DNA from: Ligustrum vulgare
Taxonomy: Eukaryota > Streptophyta > Magnoliopsida > Lamiales > Oleaceae
DNA: 64,000 bases
Assembly: GCA_963555705.1 (NCBI GenBank)
Contig: OY743169.1
Location: 8,928,014 to 8,992,013, forward strand
Direction of reading: 5' to 3'
Position 1 is the stretch's first letter; every line of letters begins with the position of its first letter. Positions 23,062 to 31,970 of the stretch are shown here, in pieces. Position numbers and translations under genes: made by a program. The notes beneath the pieces are model-generated. The model did no database searches. It had not been told where the DNA came from and saw only the letters and a program-made list of their open reading frames with translations.

Positions 23062-24286
23062 TTGTACATCATGACTCGATATTTGAAGGAGGTGGAAGGG
23101 GGATGTAATAGGTTGGATAGATTGGAGGCTAGAAGGGGAGTTAGAAGAGGAGGAGTAGAATGGGATGATAGGACTAGAGATGGGATGGACGGGAATAATG
23201 AAATTGTGCAAATGAAGATTCCATCATTCCATAGGAGGGGTGATCGAGAGTTGGAGGGAATTACTAGACCACCTACCCCTTTGTGCCATGCTAATGAGGG
23301 GGAGAAACGTGAAGAGCATCCTTTCTATACTAGGTGCCTTCTGGGAGATAAACCATGTAGCATCATTATAGATGTAGAAAGTTGCCACAATTTGGTGAGT
23401 GCTAGTAGGGTGAAAGAGTTGGGGCTGTCGGTGATAGCGCATCCTAATCCTTATATGTTGCAGGGGTTGGGTAACGATGGGGAAGTGAGGGTGAGGGTGA
23501 GTGAGCAAACTCTTCTTAGCTTCAACATTAGGACTTATCATGACCTAGTGTTGTGTGATGTAGTTCCCTTGCATACTACTCACATCATTTTGGGGAAACC
23601 TTGGCAATGTGTTAGGGATGTGGAGTATAATACACGGAGGAACCGGTATAGCTTCATAATGGAGGGAAGAAGGTTGTGATCCTCTCATTGAGCTTAGATG
23701 AAACTCGCAAAGACCAAATGAAACTCAAGAAGGAATATGAGGATGAGAGTGCAAAGAGTGAGGGAGGGATGGTTGTTACATTGGAGGAAGAAGTACCCCT
23801 AGGTAAGAAAAGTGAGAAGAAGGAGGGAGATTTAGGATTAAAGATCATTGATGAAACTCCAAATTCTCTTGTGGGCGAACAAAATGTTGATAAGGGGGTA
23901 CATGAGCCTAAACTTGTTGTGGATGTTGGGAAGGTTGAAAATGGGGAGGAGTTGATGGAGAGTGAAAGGGAGGAGATGGTGGGAGTTGAAAATAGTGAAG
24001 TGTTGGATGCTGGAGGCGAGGAGGAGTGTCTCATGGTGCGGGAAGAGGAGTTGATCGTGATGAACCACGAGTATGAGGATCCCTACCTCGTGCTTTGTGT
24101 TACTAACATTTCCCGCCCCACTTTATTTAAAAATTTCTTGCAGGTTGGCCATGACGAGGGGCTCGTTCCACATCACTTGTGCCCGAAGAAGTTCATGGAC
24201 CGGCATTTCCCTTTTTTCCAAGTCGCACAATATTTTTGGTTGATCGCAAAGCATGAAGACCATACATTTCCGTTTAATCCAGGAAG
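23062..24286 (+). pseudogene. Element A gag-protease with novel C-terminal region, broken
   Basis: The first frame (23062-23679) joins a short Gag N-terminus (ends near VQMKIPSFHRRGD) directly to a retropepsin domain: HPFYTRCLLGDKPC, SIIIDVESCHNLVS (active-site Asp kept, but the usual DGGS is DVES), GLSVIAHPNPYMLQGL, LCDVVPLHTTHIILGKPW. Most of Gag, including the zinc knuckle, is deleted. A one-base shift near 23671 moves reading to the frame starting near 23676 (LSLDETRKDQMKLKKEYEDE), then an acidic linker and a conserved block HEYEDPYLVL, TNISRPTLFKNFLQV, FPFNPGS. Element B interrupts it at 24287; the frame resumes at 27391. Confidence 0.8.
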
Positions 24287-25041
24287 TGATGTGATCCGGG
24301 ATAGGAGCTCAAAGGAGAAGTCAAGTCACGGACGATGCAACAACATTCGACATAGGAAAATGAACAATTTCCATGTTGGAAGCTAGTCGAGACGACGAGT
24401 GGATCAACCTCATTCAAGCCGTCGAAGAAAATTATGAAATCACAAATTCACGGCCGTAACATACACTACTCACGGCCGTAACTTACAGTGTCACGGCCGT
24501 AATGCAGTTTCTGTTAAATTATGAATGTTCGAGGAAAAAGGATTTACGGCCGTAAATAAAGTTTCACGGCCGTAACTGAGAATCAGAAAGCTTCTTACGG
24601 CCGTAAAGGAATTAGTCACGGCCGTAAAAGTCGGTTTCCGTAATTTTAGGATTTTATTTATTTCCTTATTTCTAGGTATTTGTTTCCTAGTTTAATTAGA
24701 ACTTCTAACCTAGATTTTGACCCTATTTATAGGGATGTAATTTTCATTATTCAATAGACTTTACACACAACTTTGATATTAATATTGAGAGGCAAATTGC
24801 TTTCACAATCTTTATTCTTCATTGAATAAAATTCGAACTTGCGAGTTTAATTCTTATTTGTTCAAATCTTGGGTGAGATTTATTTTCATTGTGATCAAGA
24901 GATCAACATATCAATTGATTGTGTTGGTTGCTTGATTCAATTAATTTTAATTGGATCCATAAATCGTGGTTCTTGACGTTCTTGGGCCGATTTCAATATT
25001 TTGTGGGTTGCGTAGCTACAATTGCTACGTGGTTTGCATCA
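24287..25041 (+). repeat. Element B 5' LTR
   Basis: U3 with seven ACGGCCGT palindromes (24450-24625), TATA-like CCCTATTTATAGGG at about 24721, end TACGTGGTTTGCATCA. Confidence 0.95.
24448..24627. repeat. TTACGGCCGTAA palindrome array, B 5' LTR
   Basis: ACGGCCGT starts at 24450, 24472, 24493, 24546, 24566, 24597 and 24618, all seven intact. Spacings 22, 21, 53, 20, 31, 21, close to 2, 2, 5, 2, 3 and 2 helical turns. Outer bases alternate TTA...TAA and TCA...TAA. Confidence 0.95.
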
Positions 25042-25043
25042 TC

Positions 25044-25055
25044 TGGTATCAGAGC
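25044..25055 (+). promoter_or_regulatory. Element B primer-binding site
   Basis: TGGTATCAGAGC two bases after the LTR; complement of initiator Met tRNA 3' end. Confidence 0.92.
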
Positions 25056-25609
25056 TTAGGCTCCAAAAATCAAGGTTATATCTTTATTTTGTTTTCTTGA
25101 GTTTTCTATCCAGTTTGATTTTTATGTTTATCATCGAGTCCCATAAAAATCATCCATATCTTATTGAGTGTTTTGTTTTTCAGTTTTTTGCATTCTTCTT
25201 GTTCTTGAGTTTGTTGAGTCTTTAATCCAGAAAATCGTTCCAAAGAATTTTCAAAAGTGTTTGTTTTGCTCAATTATTATCCGAATTAAGTTCCGTTTGT
25301 TTTGTCGTGTTCGTTGTCGAATTTTCGGATTTATAAAAAAAAATGATTATTTTTATTTTATTTTATTTATTCCGAAAATTCACCCAAAATTCAAAAAAAA
25401 AATTATTTCCATTTAAGAACCACTTTCTTGAATTTCTACAATATTCTTGATATTCTTTCCTTTCGAGTCAAATTCAAGAACTACTTTCTTGAATTTCTTT
25501 AAAATTCTTAATATTGTTTTTCTCAACATTAGATTCCTTCTTGATATTTGTCAATATCTGGACATCTTATTTTGAGTCTCTCAAATTTTTGAAAGCTACA
25601 TCATAAGGG
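25056..25609 (+). other. Element B leader region
   Basis: AT-rich untranslated stretch with a repeated CAAGAA-TACTTTCTTGAATTTCT motif near 25410-25505. No gene. Confidence 0.7.
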
Positions 25610-26647
25610 ATGGATTATGATCCGGGTTCGTTGTTCCAAACTAGATGTTATGTGGGTCAAAAGGTGTGCATTTTGGCAATTGATAGAGAGTGCTTCACTA
25701 ATTTTGCTAATATCAACATGGTTGAAAAATTGGGATTATCTCTAATACCGCACAGTAGACCTTATTGTGTGACGTGGATGAGGGAATTTGGAGAGTTCCA
25801 TGTAACCAAGCAAGTCCTAGTGACTATCACCCGTGGAAAATATATTGATGACGTATTTTGTGATGTAGTGCCTTTAAAGTCTTGTCATATTTTATTGGGA
25901 AAATCGTGAAGTCGTATGAGGGAAGCAATATATTATAAGAGTATGCACATATATAGGATTCTTACGAGAGGGAAAACATTCACACTGTATGGATTGACAC
26001 TCGAGGAAGCACTAGACGATTCGAGGAAGGTAAAAAAAGAGAGTGAGAGGAAAGTTGTAGTGAGATTGAAAGAGGAACCTCGAGATAGGGATGTTGAGAA
26101 GAAGGAGGGAAAGCTGAAACTAGAAACGGTTGATCAAATTCCAAAATTTGAAGTAGAAGATGAAGAATTGGGTAGTAAGAAGGTGAATGAACAAGGAAAT
26201 AAAATTGTGGAAGAGGTGATTGAGGATGAAAGTGTGGTTGAAAATAAAAATGTGGAAGAGGTAGTTGAGACTAAAAATGTAGAAGAAGTTGCAACAAAGG
26301 AAGGAGGTGAAGAGAAGGACCTCGTTGTTAGGGAAGAGGATTTGGAGATGATATACCATGAGTACAAGGATCCCTATCTTGTACTTGGTGAAACTAACAT
26401 TCCCCACCCTATTTTGCTTAAATCTTTCTTGCAGGTTGAATATACTTGGAGATTTGAGCCACTCCACATATGGCCAAGGAAGTTCATATTTCGACTCTTC
26501 CATCCAATTCAAGTATTAGAATACTACTGGTTGATCCTATGTAATGGAGGCAAAAATTTTCCTTTTGATCCAGGCAGTGCGCTGAAACACCATGAACCAA
26601 GCTATGATTCGGGACAAATCATCTTGAAGAAGGGGAGAATGATGTGA
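25610..26647 (+). pseudogene. Element B protease-like domain plus novel C-terminal region
   Basis: Frame 1 (25610-25909): FQTRCYVGQKVCILAIDREC, then MVEKLGLSLIPHSRPYCVTW and VFCDVVPLKSCHILLGKS, a gypsy retropepsin with the DGGS motif changed to DREC. It stops at a TGA where Trp of the usual GKPW/GRPW is expected. Frame 2 (25916-26647) continues: TLEEALDDSRKVKKESERK, a long acidic Glu/Val-rich linker with repeated NVEEV units, then HEYKDPYLVLGETNIPHPIL, LKSFLQVEYTWRFEPLHIWP, RKFIFRLFHPIQVLEYYWLI, FPFDPGSALKHHEPSYDSGQ and IILKKGRMM. The stop overlaps the first bases of the 3' LTR. The last 110 residues match element A's product. Function unknown. Confidence 0.78.
26626..26639 (+). promoter_or_regulatory. 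Element B polypurine tract
   Basis: GAAGAAGGGGAGAA ends one base before the 3' LTR; plus-strand primer. It is also translated as part of the C-terminal KKGRMM. Confidence 0.85.
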
Positions 26648-27385
26648 TCCGAGATAGGAGCTCAAAGGAGAAGTCAAGTCACGGACGATGCAACAACATT
26701 CGACATAGGAAAATGAACAATTTCCATGTTGGAAGCTAGTCGAGACGACGAGTGGATCAACCTCATTCAAGCCGTCGAAGAAAATTATGAAATCACAAAT
26801 TCACAGCCGTAACATACACTACTCACGGCCGTAACTTACAGTGTCACGGTCGTAATGCAGTTTCTGTTAAATTATGAATGTTCGAGGAAAAAGGATTTAC
26901 GACCGTAAATAAAGTCTCACGACCGTAACTGAGAATCAGAAAGCTTCTTACGGCCGTAAAGGAATTAGTCACGGCCGTAAAAGTCGGTTTCCGTAATTTT
27001 AGGATTTTATTTATTTCCTTATTTTTAGGTATTTGTTTCCTAGTTTAATTAGAACTTCTAACCTAGATTTTGACCCTATTTATAGGGATGTAATTTTCAT
27101 TATTCAATAGACTTTACACACAACTTTGATATTAATATTGAGAGGCAAATTGCTTTCACAATCTTTATTCTTCATTGAATAAAATTCGAACTTGTGAGTT
27201 TAATTCTTGTTTGTTCAAATCTTGGGTGAGATTTATTTTCATTGTGATCAAGAGGTCAACATATCAATTGATTGTGTTGGTTGCTTGATTCAATTAATTT
27301 TAATTGGATCCATAAATCGTGGTTCTTGGGCCGATTTCAATATTTTGTGGGTTGCGTAGCTACAATTGCTACGTGGTTTGCATCA
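26640..27385 (+). repeat. Element B 3' LTR
   Basis: 746 bp, nearly identical to the 5' LTR. Its seven palindromes stand at 26803, 26825, 26846, 26899, 26919, 26950 and 26971 with the same spacings, but four cores carry single transitions. Confidence 0.95.
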
Positions 27386-27607
27386 GGAAGTGCATTGAGG
27401 CCACAAGAACAACCCCATGAGTCGGGTCAAATCATCCTGAGAAAGGAGGGTATGATGAGATCATGGGGCGGCTCGACCGGAAAATCAACTATTTCGAGCC
27501 AAACAATTTTGAACATGCTTTTGAAAGACTCTCAGGGAAACAATAAAGAAGATTCGAGGCCAAAACAAGTGAATGAAGCCAAGAAATCAAGTCAAGAATC
27601 AAGTTGA
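27386..27607 (+). pseudogene. Element A coding end, continuing into its 3' LTR
   Basis: With element B and one GGAAG removed, the A frame runs from FPFNPG through SALRPQEQPHESGQIILRKE and GMM, across the purine tract (AGAAAGGAGGG, about 27440-27450), then about 50 more codons inside the LTR (RSWGGSTGKSTISSQTILN onward) to a stop at 27607. The SAL-x-SGQIIL-(R/K)K-x-MM ending is shared with element B. Confidence 0.75.
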
Positions 27608-28034
27608 GAGCAAAGGAATAAATATTTGATTTCCAGCATCTTTCGGTCGGCCGACCGATCTTCTGCAGAGAAATTTTTGTTCAGTCTCAGTCGCGTTCGG
27701 CTGAGGATTGGTTGATCGAAAGGGGCATTTCGGTTGACCATGTGATCGACCGAAACTGGTTCGGTCGACCGAAATACTCCGTTTCACAAAAACGGGGTTT
27801 TTCTTGCAAATTTAGAAATTGCATATTTTGCCCAATTTTGTACATTATATACACATTATTTTTCATTTGTAAGCATAACTATGATGTTCATGATGAATTG
27901 GTCTTGAAGACTCCCTTCTTGAGGTAAGGTTAAACATCTTTGATCTTTTCTGATTCTTGGAAGTTAATCAACTCTACTTGAGTATTATTATTCTTGTGTT
28001 GTTGTTTATTTTCCACCACTTTGAAATTTGTTTG

Positions 28035-28956
28035 TAATGTGATCCGATATGGGGATCACCAAGAACACGTGGAAATAAACAACGAAAAACTCTAAAATCC
28101 AATTAGTAGACGATAACAATGCAACCCCGACCTCACGACGCAAGAACTATGGGTATATTAAACCCAAAACCCGTTACGATTCGGAGATAAGAACCACAGA
28201 GGGGGAACGCCACAAAGGTTGTCAAATCCTTTGATAAGTTCAAATTTGTTCATCGAGAACAAGAAGAAAATTAAGGGAATATCTCGCCTTCAATATCATT
28301 AATCTCAAAAATAAAAGTTGTGTTTTACAATGCTGAATGAAGCCTTTAAATAGGCTAACAAAATAAAGCAACCAAAAATAAACTAGAATTAAACCTAAAC
28401 TAAAACGCCTAAATTAGGTTAAAATTGCGGCGCTAAGTTACGGTCGTGACTTTTATGTTTACGGCCGTAAGTGACTTACGGGTTTAAAATTCAAAACATA
28501 TGTTACGGCCGTGACAAGTTATTTTACGGCCGTAAGCGATTCTCTGAACAAAAATAAAAGTTACAAAACTTTGGTTACGGCCGTGAGAATTTTAATTACG
28601 GTCGTGAATAATTCCACTTCAGTTTACGGCCGCGAGATCATATGTTATGGCCGTAATGGCCTTTCTGCCCAATTTCGCCATGATGATTTTACCGCCGTAA
28701 AAATGGGTGTTACGGTCGTAAGTCTGCTTCTGCCTTATTTTCTTGTTCTTTGATCCAAATGCATTGTAATGATTTTGGCTCCTCTTCCACTTTGTTATGC
28801 AATGTAAATGATGTCTTTGCACTCGAGCACTCATCCATCCACGCTTGCATGAATCCTTGCATTGACTGCTTGATTCTTTTGGCTCTTTGCCTCGTTATTG
28901 GTCTCGCGGGTACGTGCAACGGGTCAACACTCTTCGAGCCACTCCGGAACTCATCA
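28035..28956 (-). mobile_element. Solo LTR, 922 bp, inserted in the A 3' LTR
   Basis: GTTTG lies on both sides (28030-28034, 28957-28961). On minus it begins TGATGAGTTCCGG and ends GGATCACATTA (expected CA, mutated to TA). The first 260 bases are coding: PLHVPARPITRQRAKRIKQS is the conserved end of many plant Ty3/gypsy polyproteins, so the parental gene also ran into its LTR. Ten palindromes follow, then TATA-like GCCTATTTAAAGGC (minus) near 28345. Confidence 0.9.
28438..28719. repeat. ACGGCCGT palindrome array, five 21-bp pairs
   Basis: Core starts at 28440/28461, 28505/28526, 28577/28598, 28626/28647 and 28691/28712. Each pair is exactly 21 bp apart; between pairs 44, 51, 28 and 44. Several cores carry one substitution (ACGGTCGT, ATGGCCGT, ACCGCCGT). 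A half site TTACGG is at 28476. Confidence 0.95.
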
Positions 28957-29123
28957 GTTTGGTTGATACCCATTGGGCTAGGGTTAGTTAATCCTTGAAT
29001 TTTTGGTTAGATTTAAACTTTAGTTAAATTGTTTATCCCTTATTTTACCATTTTAGCTTTCTTGGGATGGTATTAAAATTGTTGTGGGAATTTTCGGTCA
29101 ATATACCGAAGGGGTTCGCATCA

Positions 29124-30342
29124 AAGGCTCTTTTGAATGACTTGGTGATCTAGTAACCCTGTTGGAGTCGAATATGGGGAAATATGACAGGATGTAGAAG
29201 TCCTAAAGGATAAAAAATTTCCTAAGTAATCTGTTTATATTTATGGCAATCTTATCGATATCTGTGTTGGGAAAATGTTAAGTGCTTTGGAGTAGATGAG
29301 ATAATCTATAATCGACCCTGAAATCATGATTTTGAAAAGAACTTGCACGTGTGTCGAATTACTCATTGAATTGTCAATTCATGTGTTTCAAATTTGTAGA
29401 TGCTGCACTTTGAAAACATTGAAATGATCTCTCTTTAGTGGATCAAGTCGATCGATGGGAAACATTATATGTATGTGGTGGAGATTCATACGTGGAAGGC
29501 GTATCGTGACTTTTCTGCTTTAACTCATTTTCTACGTTCTCACTTTTACGTAGATTTTTATGATAGTGTAACTATGGAGTACGAGTACTCCGACGACTTT
29601 CCCAGCGAAGAATTGTAAAACAATGTAACTTTTGTTTTAGTTTTGTCAAAATAGGGAAGATGATGTTTTGCTCTACTTTTGTAACATCTTCCCAAACTAT
29701 GATGTAAACTAGTTCGATAATCTATATATGTAGTATGTTTTAAGTTTTTTAACAAATGTTCTGTTCAAGCTACTCATTTTAATACATAAAGTATTACGTG
29801 CCGACAACAAAACCCTAGGTCTCAACCCCAAAAATTATTTTGCCTCAGAAATAGCGTTGATGTCGACAATCCCTGTATTGGTGTCGATACCAACCTAACA
29901 GGGTAGTCTCTGACTATTTGGTGTCGACACCCAGGGTTTCACGCTCTAAAATTTTAAATTTTATCCAAATTTTCAACTTTATACTATCTTTTAAATGAGG
30001 GGTTCAAGGGTCGTCACACAAACATTTCAAATCAAGGGATCCTTATTAAAATGCACAAAAATATTAAAACAAATATCAATAATGAATTTTTTTAATACTT
30101 TATTTCAGGTTTTCCTTACGAATTCTCCTATTTTGCTAATATATTTTATTAACACATTTTAAAAAATTTAAAACTTACACTAAAAATTAAATAAAAAAAT
30201 AAAAAGATAATAAAAAAGTTATGGATGAAAAATCGATTTTTGTGGGTGGTTGGGGGGGGTTCTTAGAACCCACCAAGACCTCACTTAGCTCTGTCCATGT
30301 CTACTCGCCATAGGATAGTTGGGTTCTTTGTAATATCATATC
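29124..30342. other. Spacer with unidentified coding remnant and palindromes
   Basis: A plus-strand frame from 29444 to 29619, following a splice-like CTCTCTTTAG, reads WIKSIDGKHYMYVVEIHTWK, AYRDFSALTHFLRSHFYVDF and ends SDDFPSEEL; I do not recognise it. At 29862, 29883 and 29923 are GTCGAC-type palindromes with 21- and 40-bp spacing. The rest is AT-rich with an older repeat flavour. Confidence 0.4.
29858..29932. repeat. Second GGTGTCGACACC palindrome array
   Basis: Cores GTCGAC 29862, GTCGAT 29883 and GTCGAC 29923. Same palindrome as at 20565-20621; the two may be parts of one older element split by element A. Confidence 0.75.
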
Positions 30343-30561
30343 TGTTGTGAAACTACCATAATAATAATACTAGATATAGAGATAGAGAGAGAGATGAGAA
30401 GAGGAGAGAATTCTCATTCAATTCAAGTGTGTTCAATTACAAAATTTAGGCCTCTATTTATAGAATTCAATAGGGGTATAATAAGTCATTAATACCTATA
30501 AACAAATAATATAAATTAGGTAAGGTTATGTATTAATTAGGTTAGGGAATAATTTACAACA
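30343..30561 (-). repeat. Element E left (3') LTR
   Basis: 219 bp; differs from the right LTR at a modest number of positions by eye. Contains CTCTATTTATAGAATTC near 30452, which includes a TATA-like palindromic stretch. Confidence 0.9.
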
Positions 30562-30599
30562 TTCCTCCTTGAATGACTTATTGCTCAATAGCTCAATTG

Positions 30600-31420
30600 T
30601 CTGTCTCGTTAAAACCTTACTAAAAAAACCCAGTGGGATAAAATTTGAGCGAAGGAAAAAGAGTACAGCTCCTCCCCCTGATGTTGGCCATCATTAATCA
30701 TTGAGTCTAATATCCAAAATGACATCAATGATAAGTAGTACAAATCATGTACTGAAATTTGAAGTGCTGCCTCGTTAAAACCTTGTCAGTAAAACCCAAT
30801 GGGACAAAATCCGAACGAAGGAAAAAGAGTACAACCACTGCCTCGTTAAAACCTTGTCAGAAAAACCTAGTAGGACAAAACCTGGACGAAGGAAAAAGAG
30901 TACAGCATGATTCTCCCCTTGAAGTGTGCAATCAAGTATTTATGAATCTTTTGAATAATTATATCATCTTTCGTCTGGAATATGTATATATGAAAATCTT
31001 CTTGTGTGTAGCCGATATCATAACATTCTTCATAAGATGTCTATGATTTTCTTCATTTGTTGATATCATAACATTCTTCATAAGATATCTATGATTTTCT
31101 TCATTTGTTGATACCATTCCAGATGTCTATGATTTTCTTCATTTGTTGATACAATTCCATATGTCCATGATTTTCTTCATTTGTTGATATCATTCCAGCA
31201 CAATTTAAAGATAAAACTTGTTCTTGAATTATTAATTGCAGATAGCTGTGATAATGTATCAAAAACCTTGTTAGGAAAACCCTGTGGAACAAAACCTTAG
31301 CGAAGGGAAAAAGAGTACATTATTCTCATTGATACGCTATAATTGATGCCTCATTAAAAACATTACTAGGAAAACCCTGTGGGACAAAACCCCAGCTAAG
31401 GGAAAAAGAGTGCAGCGCGT
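30600..31420. repeat. Conserved CCTCGTTAAAACCTTG repeat block of copia elements
   Basis: Five copies (about 30603, 30769, 30838, 31260, 31348) of a ~65-bp unit: CCTCGTTAAAACCTTG, then AAAACCCAGTGGGACAAAAC, then GAAGGAAAAAGAGTACA. I have seen this unit in many plant copia-type retrotransposons near the 3' LTR. Also about 31021-31190 has four copies of ATGATTTTCTTCATTTGTTG. Confidence 0.85.
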
Positions 31421-31970
31421 ATTTGTTCCCTTCATAGGAATATCACAAGTATATTAATACAATCTCAAATCATTTCATCAAACATATAGTTTGTGATGAG
31501 CTTTTATAAATAGTTTATAACTCATTTATGATGTCATATCTTATTTATGATGTACTGAACATGCTATACCAAGTAATGTTTAGTTAGTTGACTGATTGTA
31601 TTACTCAAATCTAGAATTGATTCACTTCTGGTGAAACTATCAAAATCTAGAATTCGCTTCTGATGAATAATTAAATATTCATTTTCAAATTCACTCCCGG
31701 TGAATATTCATTTTTGGTGGATAATATATTTTGCATATTGAAAATCAATTGTATGCCCAAATATTCAAATATAATAATAGTACACTCCAATTTCATTTTC
31801 AACATATTATATTATGGGGTCATATGTATCATTCTTCATGTGATTTTATTTTAAGAATCACATTTCATTCTATAATGATACTATTCTGGACAAATTGAAT
31901 CTTTCAATGATTTATACATGTATGTTCTTGCACTTTATAAACTGCAATTTCTAATTTGCAGGAGTATAAT
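31421..31970. other. Element E interior, non-coding
   Basis: AT-rich with scattered (A)CTTCTGGTGAA-type motifs; no coding frame. Confidence 0.6.

Larger units (their letters stand above)
24287..27385 (+). mobile_element. Gypsy-type LTR retrotransposon B, nested in A
   Basis: 3,099 bp. LTRs 24287-25041 (755 bp) and 26640-27385 (746 bp) are nearly identical and begin TGATGTGATCCG and end GTTTGCATCA. GGAAG flanks both sides (24282-24286, 27386-27390). Primer site TGGTATCAGAGC at 25044; purine tract GAAGAAGGGGAGAA just before the 3' LTR. The interior is only 1.6 kb and encodes a protease-like domain plus a C-terminal region, with no Gag, polymerase or integrase. Same orientation as A. Confidence 0.95.
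22038..29123 (+). mobile_element. Gypsy-type LTR retrotransposon A (host of nested insertions)
   Basis: Starts TGATGAAATCATGG (5' LTR) and ends GGGGTTCGCATCA (3' LTR). AAGGC lies on both sides (22033-22037 and 29124-29128), a perfect 5-bp TSD. The 5' LTR is 774 bp; the 3' LTR is 1,671 bp because a 922-bp solo LTR sits in it. The interior carries a broken gag-protease frame with an unusual C-terminal region and is split by element B. No reverse transcriptase, RNase H or integrase is visible, so it is non-autonomous. Confidence 0.92.
27453..29123 (+). repeat. Element A 3' LTR, interrupted by a solo LTR
   Basis: Matches the 5' LTR on both sides of 28030-28961. The uninterrupted length would be about 744 bp. 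The palindrome array here has about five sites against seven in the 5' LTR, owing to two short deletions. Confidence 0.92.

Noticed and set aside
24448..24627. Regularly spaced short repeats resembling a CRISPR array
   Set aside because: The repeats are 12-bp palindromes with spacers of 8-40 bp inside a plant LTR, with no cas genes. They are promoter-region motifs.
28511..28753. Frames containing repeated YGRN-type residues
   Set aside because: The residue repeats are chance translation of the palindromic ACGGCCGT array.
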